Below, piece after piece: positions 24,657 through 33,008 of a stretch of DNA of 64,000 nucleotides. The notes under the pieces were generated by a model. That model searched no databases and was not told the origin of the DNA. It worked only from the letters and a program-made list of their open reading frames with translations. This DNA comes from Oceanobacillus sojae (GTDB lineage: Bacteria > Bacillota > Bacilli > Bacillales > Amphibacillaceae): assembly GCF_007991515.1 (NCBI RefSeq), contig NZ_BJYM01000008.1, positions 124,001-188,000 of the forward strand. Direction: 5' to 3'. A program made the position numbers and the translations under genes. Within the stretch, counting starts at the first letter, position 1; every line of letters starts with the position of its first letter.

Positions 24657-25537
24657 AAAATAAACGAATCATCACTGCGGCACTGACTGGTGCAGGAGAT
24701 ACAACAAAAAAAAGCAGACATGTCCCGGTTACACCAAAAGAAATTGCGGAATCTGCTATTGAATCAGCAAAAGCAGGTGCTGCAATTGCACATATTCATG
24801 TTCGTGACCCAAAGACTGGTAAGCTCAGTCACGATGTAGAGCTTTTTAAAGAGACTGTAGAACGAATTCGTGAATCCGATACAGATGTGATTATTAATAT
24901 TACTGCTGGCGGGGGCGGAGATTTTGTTCCTGACCTTCAAAATCCGACACAAGGAGGGCCAGGGACAGATATCCAGACCCCGAAGGAGCGGCATGAGCCT
25001 GTCGGTAAATTGCTTCCGGAGCTCACAACATTGGATTGCGGCAGCCTGAACTTTGGTAACCAGGTTTATTTAGGACCGGAAGACTGGCTTCGCGAGCATG
25101 CCGAGCTGATTAAAGAGAGTGGTGTAAAAGCCGAAATGGAAGTATTTGATACAGGTCATATCCGCCTTGCCAACCAACTAATTTCTGAAGGGCTGGTGGA
25201 AGGAACACCAATGTATCAGTTTTGTCTTGGGATTCCATGGGGCGCTGATGCTGATTCAGAAACAATCGAATATATGAAAAGACGTATTGTCGGGGGATCC
25301 CACTGGTCGGCGTTCGGTATTGGCCGCATGCAGCTGCCGATTGTTGCACAGGCTGCTTTGCTTGGCGGGAATGTCCGTGTTGGATTAGAAGACAATCTAT
25401 ATTTAGAAAAAGGTGTACTTGGTACAAATGAACAGCTGGTAGATCAAGCTGTCAATATTTTAAACAGTGTGAAACTTGAGCCGATGACAGCGGCAGAAGC
25501 GAGAGAGCATTTGAATCTGAAAACATTTAATTCTTAA
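24653..25537 (+). CDS. Beta-keto acid cleavage enzyme (BKACE), probable 3-dehydrocarnitine cleavage
   Basis: A 294-residue DUF849-family TIM-barrel enzyme. The metal-binding motif HIHVRD is near residue 46 and the conserved GLEDN near residue 242. BKACEs condense a beta-keto acid with acetyl-CoA to give acetoacetate and a new acyl-CoA. Next to carnitine dehydrogenase and a thioesterase, the likely substrate is 3-dehydrocarnitine, giving betainyl-CoA, as for CdhC of Pseudomonas. The start overlaps the regulator stop (ATGA). Substrate is inferred from context. Confidence 0.82.
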   Translation: MKNKRIITAALTGAGDTTKKSRHVPVTPKEIAESAIESAKAGAAIAHIHVRDPKTGKLSHDVELFKETVERIRESDTDVIINITAGGGGDFVPDLQNPTQGGPGTDIQTPKERHEPVGKLLPELTTLDCGSLNFGNQVYLGPEDWLREHAELIKESGVKAEMEVFDTGHIRLANQLISEGLVEGTPMYQFCLGIPWGADADSETIEYMKRRIVGGSHWSAFGIGRMQLPIVAQAALLGGNVRVGLEDNLYLEKGVLGTNEQLVDQAVNILNSVKLEPMTAAEAREHLNLKTFNS

Positions 25538-25547
25538 GAGGTGAACT

Positions 25548-26516
25548 ATGGCACAAAAAACAATGGCAGTTTTAGGAACTGGAGTTATCGGCAATGGCTG
25601 GATTGCCCGCTTTTTAGCAAGTGGTCATAAAGTCAATGCTTTTGATCCGGCTCCTGGCGCGAAAGAAAAAACAGAAAAAATGATAGATGAAATTTGGACA
25701 ACATTAGAAGAATTTGGAATAAGTGATGAAGCAGCGAAGGAAAATCTCAGCTTTTATGACACCTTAGAAGAAGCTGTAAAAGAAGCTGATTTGATACAAG
25801 AAAACGTCCCAGAACAGGAAGCGTTGAAGAAAAAGGTATTGGCACAAGTCGATGCCGCAGCTAAACCAACAGCGATTATTGCATCCAGTACCTCCGGTTA
25901 TATGCCTTCAGTACTGCAGGAGGACTGTGCTCACCATCCAGAACGCGTTATTGTTGCACATCCATTTAATCCAGTTTACTTAATACCGCTGGTAGAAATA
26001 GCTGGAGGCAAACAAACAGAAAGAAGTTACATGGAAAAAGCAGAAAAAATGTATGAAAGCATGAATATGAAGCCGCTTGTGATGAAAGGCGAAATTGATG
26101 GTCATATTGGTGACCGGCTTATGGAAGCAATTTGGCGTGAAGGTCTTCATATTGTCAACGATGGCGTTGCCACAACTGAAGAAGTGGATAAGGCGATTGT
26201 GTATGGACCTGGTCTGCGCTGGGCTTTGATGGGACCATTTTTGACACTTCATTTAGCTGGTGGTAAAGATGGTATGAAGCACATGCTTGAACAGTTTGGT
26301 CCTGCTTTGAAGCTTCCGTGGACTCGCTTGGTAGCCCCAGAATTGACCGAAGAATTAAGTGAAAAAGTTATTTCAGGAACTGCAGAGCAAAGCGGAGATG
26401 TACCAATTGAAGATCTGGAGCATCGTCGTGACCGCTTCTTGATTAAACTGATGGGGCTTTTAGAGGAAGAAGGTTTCTGGCCGGCAGAAAGGCTGCTTTC
26501 CTATGATAGAAAGTAA
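25548..26516 (+). CDS. L-carnitine dehydrogenase-type 3-hydroxyacyl-CoA dehydrogenase family protein
   Basis: A 322-residue NAD-dependent enzyme. The Rossmann motif GTGVIGNGW opens the protein. Catalytic region features are ASSTSGYMPS and AHPFNPVYLIPLVEI with the conserved His near residue 140. The C-terminal domain has GLRWALMGPF. This combination without a CoA-binding hydratase domain fits L-carnitine 3-dehydrogenase (LcdH/CdhA). It converts L-carnitine to 3-dehydrocarnitine. It lies 10 nt after the BKACE gene and overlaps the thioesterase gene by 14 nt. Confidence 0.85.
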   Translation: MAQKTMAVLGTGVIGNGWIARFLASGHKVNAFDPAPGAKEKTEKMIDEIWTTLEEFGISDEAAKENLSFYDTLEEAVKEADLIQENVPEQEALKKKVLAQVDAAAKPTAIIASSTSGYMPSVLQEDCAHHPERVIVAHPFNPVYLIPLVEIAGGKQTERSYMEKAEKMYESMNMKPLVMKGEIDGHIGDRLMEAIWREGLHIVNDGVATTEEVDKAIVYGPGLRWALMGPFLTLHLAGGKDGMKHMLEQFGPALKLPWTRLVAPELTEELSEKVISGTAEQSGDVPIEDLEHRRDRFLIKLMGLLEEEGFWPAERLLSYDRK

Positions 26517-26976
26517 GCAAATATGGAATGGCCGTGTATTGCCCGAATGGGTAGATTATAATGGCCATTTGAATGATGCATATTATGCTTTGATTTTCAG
26601 CCGCAGCCTGGATGCCTTGATGGATGAAATTGGACTCGATGAAGAAGGAAGAAAAGCAAACGCTTATACTATATTTACCCTGGAAGCGCATATTAAATAT
26701 TTAAAAGAAGCACATGAAAATGAAGAACTGCATACAAATGTTACTGTTTTGAACAAGGATGAAAAGCGTATGCATCTTTGGTTTGAAATGAAAAATGAAG
26801 AAAATACGACTGTGGCAACCAGTGAACAGATGGTAATGGGAATGGACCAGATATCAGGGCGCCCTGCGCCGTTTCCAGATACAGTTGATGTGCGGATTAA
26901 TCAATTTCCTAGATTGCCAAAAGAGAATTGGCCTACTGGAGCGAATACACTTATGGGTATTCGTGAGAAAAAATAA
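26503..26976 (+). CDS. Hotdog-fold thioesterase, probable betainyl-CoA thioesterase
   Basis: A 157-residue 4HBT-type protein with the active-site segment VDYNGHLNDAYY near residues 17-28. It overlaps the dehydrogenase gene by 14 nt, so it is part of the same operon. In Pseudomonas the CdhB thioesterase releases glycine betaine from betainyl-CoA, and this gene order matches that pathway. In other bacteria the same domain is fused to the dehydrogenase. Specificity is inferred. Confidence 0.8.
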   Translation: MIESKQIWNGRVLPEWVDYNGHLNDAYYALIFSRSLDALMDEIGLDEEGRKANAYTIFTLEAHIKYLKEAHENEELHTNVTVLNKDEKRMHLWFEMKNEENTTVATSEQMVMGMDQISGRPAPFPDTVDVRINQFPRLPKENWPTGANTLMGIREKK

Positions 26977-27028
26977 CATATACTTTTGATTGAAACAAAA
27001 ATATTTGTATTGTCATAGGTAATATATA

Positions 27029-27083
27029 CTCCCTTTATTGTGAACAGAGAAATAATTAAAATTCTCTCAGATGATAAAGGGAG
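27029..27083. repeat. Bipartite hairpin repeat, copy 2
   Basis: Arms CTCCCTTTA and TAAAGGGAG enclose an inner GAGA/TCTC hairpin with AATAATTAAAA, closely like 15153-15210. It begins about 52 nt after the thioesterase stop and probably marks the end of the carnitine operon transcript. Confidence 0.7.
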
Positions 27084-27191
27084 CATTTGCTATACCCGAA
27101 AGAACAGATATCATTCGCTGTAAGACTGTATTAGCTGTTGAAAAATAATTCAACATTTGTAAAAATGGTAACATCATCAGGAAAAATATGT

Positions 27192-27197
27192 TATACT
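27192..27197 (+). promoter_or_regulatory. Candidate -10 box of the queC transcript
   Basis: TATACT lies 45 nt upstream of the riboswitch. The matching -35 region is poor. Confidence 0.4.
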
Positions 27198-27241
27198 GCC
27201 ATTTGTAATCAACATTAATAAAATCTACGAAACGAAGTAGA

Positions 27242-27276
27242 AGAGGTTCTAGCTAACACCCTCTATAAAAAACTAA
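27242..27276 (+). ncRNA. preQ1-I riboswitch aptamer
   Basis: AGAGGTTCTAGCTAACACCCTCT followed by TATAAAAAACTAA is a close match to the compact preQ1 class I aptamer: a five-base stem, C/A-rich loop and the A-rich tail that forms the pseudoknot. It precedes a terminator and queC, queD, queE, exactly the genes it controls in other Bacilli. PreQ1 binding should promote termination. Confidence 0.92.
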
Positions 27277-27281
27277 GGATA

Positions 27282-27310
27282 ACCATACCGAGCCTTAGGT
27301 ATGGTTTTTT
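27282..27310 (+). terminator. Riboswitch-controlled terminator
   Basis: ACCATACC/GGTATGGT stem with an 8-nt loop followed by six T residues, directly after the preQ1 aptamer. The ACTAAGG just upstream can pair with CCTTAG in the loop, which would give the alternative fold. Confidence 0.85.
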
Positions 27311-27364
27311 ATATTTTCTGGGTGTATAGGATTCTCTTTTTCAGATTGGAAAGGGGATTTTTTT

Positions 27365-28039
27365 ATGGGAAAAAATAATAAGCGCGCAGTAGTTGTATTT
27401 AGCGGTGGCCAGGATAGCACTACCTGCTTATTTTGGGCATTAGAAAAGTTTGAGCATGTGGAATTAGTGACCTTTGATTACAATCAACGTCATAGCCTGG
27501 AGATTGAAGTCGCCAGGGAAATTGCTGAAGAGCAAGGGTTGAGACATCATATCCTGGATATGTCATTACTGAATCAATTAGCTCCTAATGCTCTGACAAG
27601 GGCGGATATAGAAGTGGAAAATGCCGAAGAGGAAGGAAAATTACCAAATACATTTGTCCCGGGAAGAAATTTACTGTTTCTTTCATTTGCAGCAATTTTA
27701 GCTAAGCAAATCAATGCAAAGCATATTATTACCGGTGTATGTGAGACAGATTTTAGCGGATATCCGGATTGCCGTGATATCTTTACTAAGTCTTTAAATG
27801 TCACATTAAATTTGTCAATGGACGAAGATTTTGTTATTCACACTCCATTAATGTGGCTGGACAAAGCAGAAACATGGGAAATGGCGGACGGGCTGCAAGT
27901 CTTCGATTATATCAGAGAGAGAACACTAACCTGCTATAACGGAATAAGAGGGGCCGGGTGCGGAGAGTGTCCGGCATGCCAATTGCGCCAGCGAGGGTTA
28001 GATCAATATCTGGCAAGAAGGCAGGAGGTGAATCAATAA
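27365..28039 (+). CDS. queC: 7-cyano-7-deazaguanine synthase QueC
   Basis: A 224-residue ATP-dependent enzyme that turns 7-carboxy-7-deazaguanine into preQ0. The PP-loop SGGQDST is near residue 13, and the C-terminal zinc site is visible as C-x-G-rich CGECPAC near residue 205. Length is normal for the family. It starts about 55 nt after the riboswitch terminator and its stop overlaps the queD ATG by one base. It belongs to the preQ1/queuosine pathway. Confidence 0.95.
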   Translation: MGKNNKRAVVVFSGGQDSTTCLFWALEKFEHVELVTFDYNQRHSLEIEVAREIAEEQGLRHHILDMSLLNQLAPNALTRADIEVENAEEEGKLPNTFVPGRNLLFLSFAAILAKQINAKHIITGVCETDFSGYPDCRDIFTKSLNVTLNLSMDEDFVIHTPLMWLDKAETWEMADGLQVFDYIRERTLTCYNGIRGAGCGECPACQLRQRGLDQYLARRQEVNQ

Positions 28040-28506
28040 TGTTCGGGTTTCGTATTGTTGAAGAACTGCAAAAACTGGATGAAGATATTCAAAGAGAGCA
28101 TTTAGCCTACCATCAAAAACGAGTAATGGTAAGTAAAGAATTTACATTCGATGCGGCACACCATCTTCATTGTTATGAGGGAAAGTGTAAAAATCTTCAC
28201 GGGCATACCTATAAAGTTATATTCGGTATCAGCGGTTTTGTTGATGAAAACGGCTTAGTTATTGATTTCTCCGATATAAAAAAGATTTGGAAGGACAAGA
28301 TTGAAGTATTTTTAGATCATCGTTATTTAAATGAAACATTACCAAAAATGAATACAACTGCAGAAAATATGGTCGTCTGGATTTTTGAACAAATGGAAGA
28401 AGCAATCCGTGACCTGCCTAACGATTGTAAAGTAGAACTTGTCCGGCTGTTTGAAACGCCGACGAGTTATGCTGAGGCCAGACGGGAGTGGATTTATCAT
28501 GCGTAA
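28039..28506 (+). CDS. queD: 6-carboxytetrahydropterin synthase QueD
   Basis: A 155-residue enzyme. The zinc and catalytic residues are visible: FDAAHHLHCYEGKC, then LHGHTYK, and FLDHRYLN. It converts dihydroneopterin triphosphate to 6-carboxytetrahydropterin, the second step towards preQ0. ATG 28039 is preceded by AGGAGGTG 8 nt upstream. A longer frame from 27958 lies inside queC and is not needed. A decayed copy of its central part lies downstream of queE. Confidence 0.94.
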   Translation: MFGFRIVEELQKLDEDIQREHLAYHQKRVMVSKEFTFDAAHHLHCYEGKCKNLHGHTYKVIFGISGFVDENGLVIDFSDIKKIWKDKIEVFLDHRYLNETLPKMNTTAENMVVWIFEQMEEAIRDLPNDCKVELVRLFETPTSYAEARREWIYHA

Positions 28507-29227
28507 AATACCTGTTTTAGAGATATTCGGACCTACGATTCAAGGGGAAGGAATGGTAGTGGGACGTAAGACGATGTTTGTAAGGACAGCTGGATGTGAT
28601 TATCGATGTGCATGGTGCGATTCCTCATTTACATGGGATGGAAGCGCCAAAGAAGATATTGTTCAGATGACGAGTGAAGAGATTTGGCAGCGGCTGAAAG
28701 AAATAGGCGGCAATCAATTTGATCATGTGACGATTTCAGGCGGGAATCCAGCTTTGTTATCTGCTATTGATAACCTGATCGATTTGCTACAGAAAAATAA
28801 TATCGAGGTCGCCCTGGAAACACAGGGGAGTAGTTATCAGGATTGGTTTGTAAGAATTGATGATCTGACCATTTCTCCAAAACCGCCAAGCTCTAATATG
28901 AAAACAAACTGGGAGAAGCTTGATGATATCATCCATCAACTTAAAGCAAATGAACGATTAAAACATACCAGCTTAAAGGTTGTAATTTTTGATAAAGAAG
29001 ATCTTCATTATGCTGAAAAAGTACATCAGCGCTATCCGGAGCTTGCTTTTTTCATGCAGGTAGGAAATGATGATTTAGAGGAAGCAGAGCCGCAGCAATT
29101 ATCCCGGCATTTATTAAATAAGTATGAATGGCTAATTAATGAAGTAGTGGCATCTACAGTGTTGAATCGGGTTCGTGTTCTGCCGCAGGTGCATGCGTTA
29201 GTTTGGGGAAATAAACGTGGGGTGTAG
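28499..29227 (+). CDS. queE: 7-carboxy-7-deazaguanine synthase QueE
   Basis: A 242-residue radical-SAM enzyme. The cluster motif reads C-DYR-C-AW-C near residues 33-40, with the substrate and SAM motifs FGPTIQGEG at the start and SGGNP near residue 80. It makes 7-carboxy-7-deazaguanine. The ATG overlaps the queD end by 8 nt. No queF follows, although queCDEF is the usual Bacillus set, so preQ0 reduction must be encoded elsewhere. Confidence 0.93.
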   Translation: MRKIPVLEIFGPTIQGEGMVVGRKTMFVRTAGCDYRCAWCDSSFTWDGSAKEDIVQMTSEEIWQRLKEIGGNQFDHVTISGGNPALLSAIDNLIDLLQKNNIEVALETQGSSYQDWFVRIDDLTISPKPPSSNMKTNWEKLDDIIHQLKANERLKHTSLKVVIFDKEDLHYAEKVHQRYPELAFFMQVGNDDLEEAEPQQLSRHLLNKYEWLINEVVASTVLNRVRVLPQVHALVWGNKRGV

Positions 29228-29234
29228 TAAAAAA

Positions 29235-29350
29235 AGGGAATTTCACGGATAATAATATAATTTGTTACGGTAAAGCACCTTTATTGTTATGAGAGAAAGT
29301 ATAAAAATCTTTACGGGCATATTTATAAAATCATGTTCATTATCATAAGT
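29235..29350 (+). pseudogene. Decayed partial duplicate of queD
   Basis: The DNA from about 29276 closely follows queD from about 28160. The frame reads HLYCYERKYKNLYGHIYK where queD has HLHCYEGKCKNLHGHTYK. Zinc His and Cys positions are changed to Tyr. Only about 25 codons are clear and there is no start codon, so it is a relic. Confidence 0.75.
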
Positions 29351-29428
29351 TAAATTTCTGTAGAGAATCTGTTATTTTTACTTTTAACAAAATAGAAAGT
29401 TGATCCAGGTCAATGGTAAGACTCTGAT

Positions 29429-29470
29429 AATACTTGAGAAGTCAGTCTGACTTCTCAAGTATTCATTTTT
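29429..29470 (+). terminator. Strong terminator of the que operon
   Basis: A nearly loop-less palindrome with 17-nt arms (AATACTTGAGAAGTCAG and its complement around one T) is followed by CATTTTT. In RNA the centre opens to form a loop. It lies downstream of the queD relic. Confidence 0.85.
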
Positions 29471-29522
29471 AAAAAATCCTATAGGCAGAGAGAAATTAGA
29501 AACTTCTACATGAGTAACATAA

Positions 29523-29678
29523 CTATTCCATTTCCAGTCCAAGTCCCTCTAAGTGTTTAATATAATTTTCCGTTTTTAAATCGTCTACCTAAGAAACGGC
29601 TGCGTCAATTTCAATGATGTCTTGCATATTGGCTTCTGATAAAACTAAATATGCTTCAGTAATAAAATAATCGTCCTC
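29523..29678 (-). pseudogene. 3' fragment of a gene disrupted by a tnpB-type element
   Basis: The minus strand reads EDDYFITEAYLVLSEANMQD then IIEIDAAVS, an in-frame TAG, and VDDLKTENYIKHLEGLGLEM to a final stop. The N-terminal part is missing, cut at the end of the mobile-element relic at 29679. I do not recognise the protein. Confidence 0.5.
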
Positions 29679-30015
29679 ATGAATACTCCCGCCACTTCAT
29701 TTCTATTGAAATTGGAAGTGGGGGTTTCTGGGGTGTCGACTTTCAAGATGACGATTAACCTCCAGTGGAGTGGACACATCGGTGTGCTGAAAACACCCAA
29801 CCCCGCTATCCTATTGGTCTTTGCCTCCTAAGACTACTTTTATCTTACAACCAAAGTTACCGGGTTTCGTAAAGCCCCGATATTGGAAAAGCTGTGATGA
29901 GACGCATCTTTGAAAACTTTTCGCATAATATTTGCAGCGCCATTTACATCTGCATGGATGAAGTATTAAAACCTCCCACCTAAAATCCGACGAAATTTTT
30001 GAGGAAGGAGTCCGC
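29679..30015 (-). mobile_element. Relic of an IS200/IS605-type (tnpB) element
   Basis: On the minus strand a TnpB C-terminus is followed by about 160 nt of structured non-coding DNA ending with a CCACTTC/GAAGTGG hairpin (near 29690-29725), which abuts the broken gene at 29678. Upstream of the TnpB fragment (plus strand 29972-30015) is a CTCCCACC/GGAGTCC block resembling hairpin 1 of the element at 21806-22011. Neither tnpA nor the body of tnpB is present. Confidence 0.6.
29840..29967 (-). pseudogene. TnpB C-terminal fragment
   Basis: The frame reads HADVNGAANIMRKVFKDA and ends ALRNPVTLVVR, stop. D-x-NGAANI is the end of the TnpB RuvC domain (third catalytic Asp region). The zinc ribbon and the rest of the protein are lost. 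Confidence 0.7.
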
Positions 30016-30178
30016 TTAGCTGAAATGATAGAAATAAAGAAAGAAAAGCTGTTATTATGTAAAATGTGTTATTAAGGTTGCTTATACTATGAATTTTTAT
30101 TCAATAGGGAAGATGTAGTTGCTTATCCATCAAGCATGGTGCATTGTGATAAAATGATATTAGCGGAGGATTGATTAT

Positions 30179-31003
30179 ATGAAACACTTTATATTTGGAA
30201 GTGCAGCAGCCGGCATTTTAAAGCACGCATTCCGTAAGAAAAATCATCAAATTATCAGCTTTCCAATTGATTTTTCAGTAGGGCCAATTACTAATATTCA
30301 TCAGCCTTGTGGCATCAAGGATCATTTTGCCTGGAAAGCTTCTTGTTTTCAGGAGGTGCAGAACTTTCATGCAGATCAATCTGATTATCAAGAAGCGCTG
30401 GAGCAATTAGGAGAAATAAAAGATGGCGATAAACTGACCATTTGGATCTGTGAAAATACCTCGGAGCAAATTGGCCTTCGAATCAGCTGCTATTTATTAA
30501 ATGGTAAAGATGTGGAGCTGAGGGTAGTAAATACCGCTGACGCAATGCAGGAATATATGAGGGGTAAAGAAATAGAAGTTGCTATTCTTTCCACGGGTGA
30601 TTGTAATGCGAAACAGCTAATCCATTTTTATAATCATTCATATTCATACATAACAAAAGAAATGCGGCAAACTTTCGAGCAGGAGGGAGAAGAATTGCTT
30701 CAGCGTGGCAGTTTGGTACGTTCCTGGAAGCAAGGGGAAATCATAGATGAATTAGAAACAAGAGATGATACCTTGATTATAGAATATATAAAAAGTGTGG
30801 AGCAAGAAGGAGAGGAAGCGACCTTTATCAATGCAGCAAGAGTAGTTGGAGGCGTATTAACGAAGTCTGATCAATTCTTTTCAGATTTATGGATTGAGTA
30901 CCGGATCCGTTCGCTTATCCAGGCTGGTTATCTGATATATGAAGGAAGTCTGCAAGCCATGTGGATGTACAGGGTAAAAACAAACGGCTTGAAATCAGTT
31001 TAG
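30179..31003 (+). CDS. DUF1835 / DUF3658 domain protein
   Basis: A 274-residue soluble protein. The N-terminal 120 residues have the DUF1835 pattern (HFIFGSAAAGILKHAF, SFPIDFSVGPI, WICENTSEQIGLR). The C-terminal part, with SYITKEMRQTF-like helices and a GGVLTKSDQFFSDLWIEYRI segment, matches DUF3658. Function is unknown. GGAGG lies just upstream of the ATG. It stands alone and converges on the TauE gene. Confidence 0.75.
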   Translation: MKHFIFGSAAAGILKHAFRKKNHQIISFPIDFSVGPITNIHQPCGIKDHFAWKASCFQEVQNFHADQSDYQEALEQLGEIKDGDKLTIWICENTSEQIGLRISCYLLNGKDVELRVVNTADAMQEYMRGKEIEVAILSTGDCNAKQLIHFYNHSYSYITKEMRQTFEQEGEELLQRGSLVRSWKQGEIIDELETRDDTLIIEYIKSVEQEGEEATFINAARVVGGVLTKSDQFFSDLWIEYRIRSLIQAGYLIYEGSLQAMWMYRVKTNGLKSV

Positions 31004-31018
31004 AATTACATAGCTATG

Positions 31019-31061
31019 CCCCTGTCAAAAGACGACGTATACCACTGCCTTTTGATAGGGG
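31019..31061. terminator. Hairpin between converging genes
   Basis: CCCCTGTCAAAAG pairs with CTTTTGATAGGGG (one wobble) around a 17-nt loop. It lacks a close T-run on either strand, so it may be an mRNA 3'-end hairpin rather than a classical terminator. Confidence 0.45.
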
Positions 31062-31097
31062 AATGGTATATCCTTTTTATTTTTCTGTATTGGCAGA

Positions 31098-31856
31098 CTA
31101 AAGCAATAAAATAATCCCGCCGAGCATTGGTACAGCAACCATGGCGATTTTTAATGCCATCGGATGTAACCGAGTTGTAAATTTAGCGCCGATATAAGAA
31201 CCAACAATCGTTCCTGCAACGACCTCTGCAAATAATTTTAAATCGAGAAATCCTACAGTATAATAACCGATACCGCCAACTAATGCGATTGGTATAATAA
31301 CGAGCATCGTTGTACCTGCGGATAGTTGAAGCGATAAACCGAAGAAAACAAGCAAACCGATTTGAATAAATGGGGTAGACCCGATACCGAAGACACCAGA
31401 TAATAAACCAGTCACAATCCCAATACCGCCAGCCGTCATCCAAAATCTGCTTCTTGAAGAGCGATTTTTCTCTGCAAATGCTTGCGTAGCAAAACTGCCG
31501 AAGCCGACTGTGACACGAATCCAAAGCAAAATTGCGGATAAAAAAAGCATTCCGGCTGTAAACCATTTTAAATCACTTTCAGGAATGAAAACTGCCAGCC
31601 TTGATCCAAAAAAGGCACCAATTCCGCCAAACAATCCCGTTGCCAGTCCTATTTTTAACATCGTATTTCTTTCTCTCAGATGGCTGATTGTGCCGGATAA
31701 CGATGTGAAAACCATTGCTGCCAGGGATGTCCCGAGTGCTGTATGTATCGGAACATCAAAGACTTCACTCAGCATGGCAATAATAAAACCGGCGCCCCCG
31801 GCCCCGATAAACCCAAGTAGCATTCCGATAACAAGCATCGTTAATAAAACAATCAA
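31098..31856 (-). CDS. TauE/SafE family sulfite/anion exporter
   Basis: A 252-residue membrane protein of about eight helices. The two inverted halves show the usual glycine-rich motifs (GFIGAGGAGFI near residue 16 and GLLSGVFGIGSTPFIQ near residue 150). Family members export sulfite, sulfoacetate or other small anions. TTG start with AAAGGGA upstream. No sulfur genes are nearby, so the substrate is open. Confidence 0.85.
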   Translation of the reverse strand: MIVLLTMLVIGMLLGFIGAGGAGFIIAMLSEVFDVPIHTALGTSLAAMVFTSLSGTISHLRERNTMLKIGLATGLFGGIGAFFGSRLAVFIPESDLKWFTAGMLFLSAILLWIRVTVGFGSFATQAFAEKNRSSRSRFWMTAGGIGIVTGLLSGVFGIGSTPFIQIGLLVFFGLSLQLSAGTTMLVIIPIALVGGIGYYTVGFLDLKLFAEVVAGTIVGSYIGAKFTTRLHPMALKIAMVAVPMLGGIILLL

Positions 31857-32008
31857 AATTAAAATCCCTTTCTTTTCTAAAACTACATGAAGTATTATAG
31901 CATATTAGCGGAAAAATATTGGGCGGCAGGTCTTGTGAAGAGTTCGTATCAGACAGCATATTGATTGAGTGATGAGTTTATGCAGTTAATATAACTTGTG
32001 AAGAATAT

Positions 32009-32047
32009 AAAAAAAGAAAAACACCGATAAAGGCATTTTTCTTTTTG
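32009..32047 (-). terminator. Terminator of the Mn-catalase gene
   Basis: An A/T-rich stem (AAAAAGAAAAA/TTTTTCTTTTT with an ACC/GGC top) is followed on the minus strand by seven T residues. Confidence 0.6.
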
Positions 32048-32070
32048 TGAATGTAATAAGTAACTGACCA

Positions 32071-32928
32071 TTAATTATTTAAATCATGTATGCCCGGCGC
32101 ATGTTCATTTGGCATATCTGGCATAGTAGGTACTGGATATCCCTTAGGCGGCTCTGTAACATGTAATTCGCCGCCATTTCTGCTTGGGGTCGTTCCCTGG
32201 AATATTTCTCCTATTTGTGTATCATCCAGTCTAAAATTAAATTGAGCATTATGGAAGCCCATTTCAACATATTTACGGCATTCCGGGTACTTATTTAAAT
32301 CATAATTTGGAACTGGGAATATCTTGCCCCAATCTACTCCTAATGTTTCCAATGCTTTTGCAAACGCATTTTGATGGGCGTTATCACGAACAATCAGAAA
32401 AGCAATGGTCTCTCTTAAAGCCTTGTTGCTGCTCATTTCGTAAATTCTTGATTTTTGCAGGACGCCAGTTGATTCTAATACAACATTATTTAATAAATTC
32501 GCAACCAGGTTCCCGTGATCGTAAACCCAGCTTCCGTTCCACGGATTACCAGCAGCATCTACAGGCAGGGATGCCTTTGCTCCCATAATATAGTGATGCG
32601 GATTCACCCCGGTCTGAATGACATCATCCAGTGGAGCACCATCAGATGCCTGATTACCTGGCATATTCTCTCCAGAATCATTTAATAACTGGTTAATGGT
32701 GGATTGGACAAGCTCCACATGACTTAATTCTTCTATAAATATCCCTCTGATAAGATCACGATAAGGCTTGGCTTTCCCTCTGAAGTTAGCACTTTGAAAA
32801 GAGAATTGCATCAGAGTTCTCATTTCTCCAAATTGTCCGCCTAACGCTTCTTGAAGTACTCTTGCTGCATGCGGGTCGGGTTTATCTGGAACAATCATGT
32901 TGATTAAATCTTCTTTATAGAAATACAT
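32071..32928 (-). CDS. Manganese catalase family protein
   Basis: A 285-residue ferritin-fold protein. Metal ligands of the di-manganese site are visible: Glu in GQFGEMRTLMQ, E-E-x-x-H in IEELSHVELV, Glu in NNVVLESTG, and the final Glu/His region around IVRDNAHQNAF. The C-terminal tail with GGELHVTEPPKG is typical of non-haem catalases of Bacillus (YdbD-like). It removes hydrogen peroxide. AAAGGAG precedes the ATG and a terminator follows. Confidence 0.88.
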   Translation of the reverse strand: MYFYKEDLINMIVPDKPDPHAARVLQEALGGQFGEMRTLMQFSFQSANFRGKAKPYRDLIRGIFIEELSHVELVQSTINQLLNDSGENMPGNQASDGAPLDDVIQTGVNPHHYIMGAKASLPVDAAGNPWNGSWVYDHGNLVANLLNNVVLESTGVLQKSRIYEMSSNKALRETIAFLIVRDNAHQNAFAKALETLGVDWGKIFPVPNYDLNKYPECRKYVEMGFHNAQFNFRLDDTQIGEIFQGTTPSRNGGELHVTEPPKGYPVPTMPDMPNEHAPGIHDLNN

Positions 32929-33008
32929 AAATGGTTGGTCTCCTTTTATCTGTTGATATATTCTTACTTATCTTTCCTATGCAAATTTAAATTATTCAAA
33001 TAAAAAAT

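Noticed and set aside
27958..28038. Longer queD start inside queC
   Set aside because: QueD proteins do not need this extension and AGGAGGTG directly precedes ATG 28039.
29679..30015. Intact mobile element or CRISPR-like locus
   Set aside because: Only a TnpB C-terminal fragment and structured ends remain; no spaced direct repeats or cas genes are present anywhere in the window.
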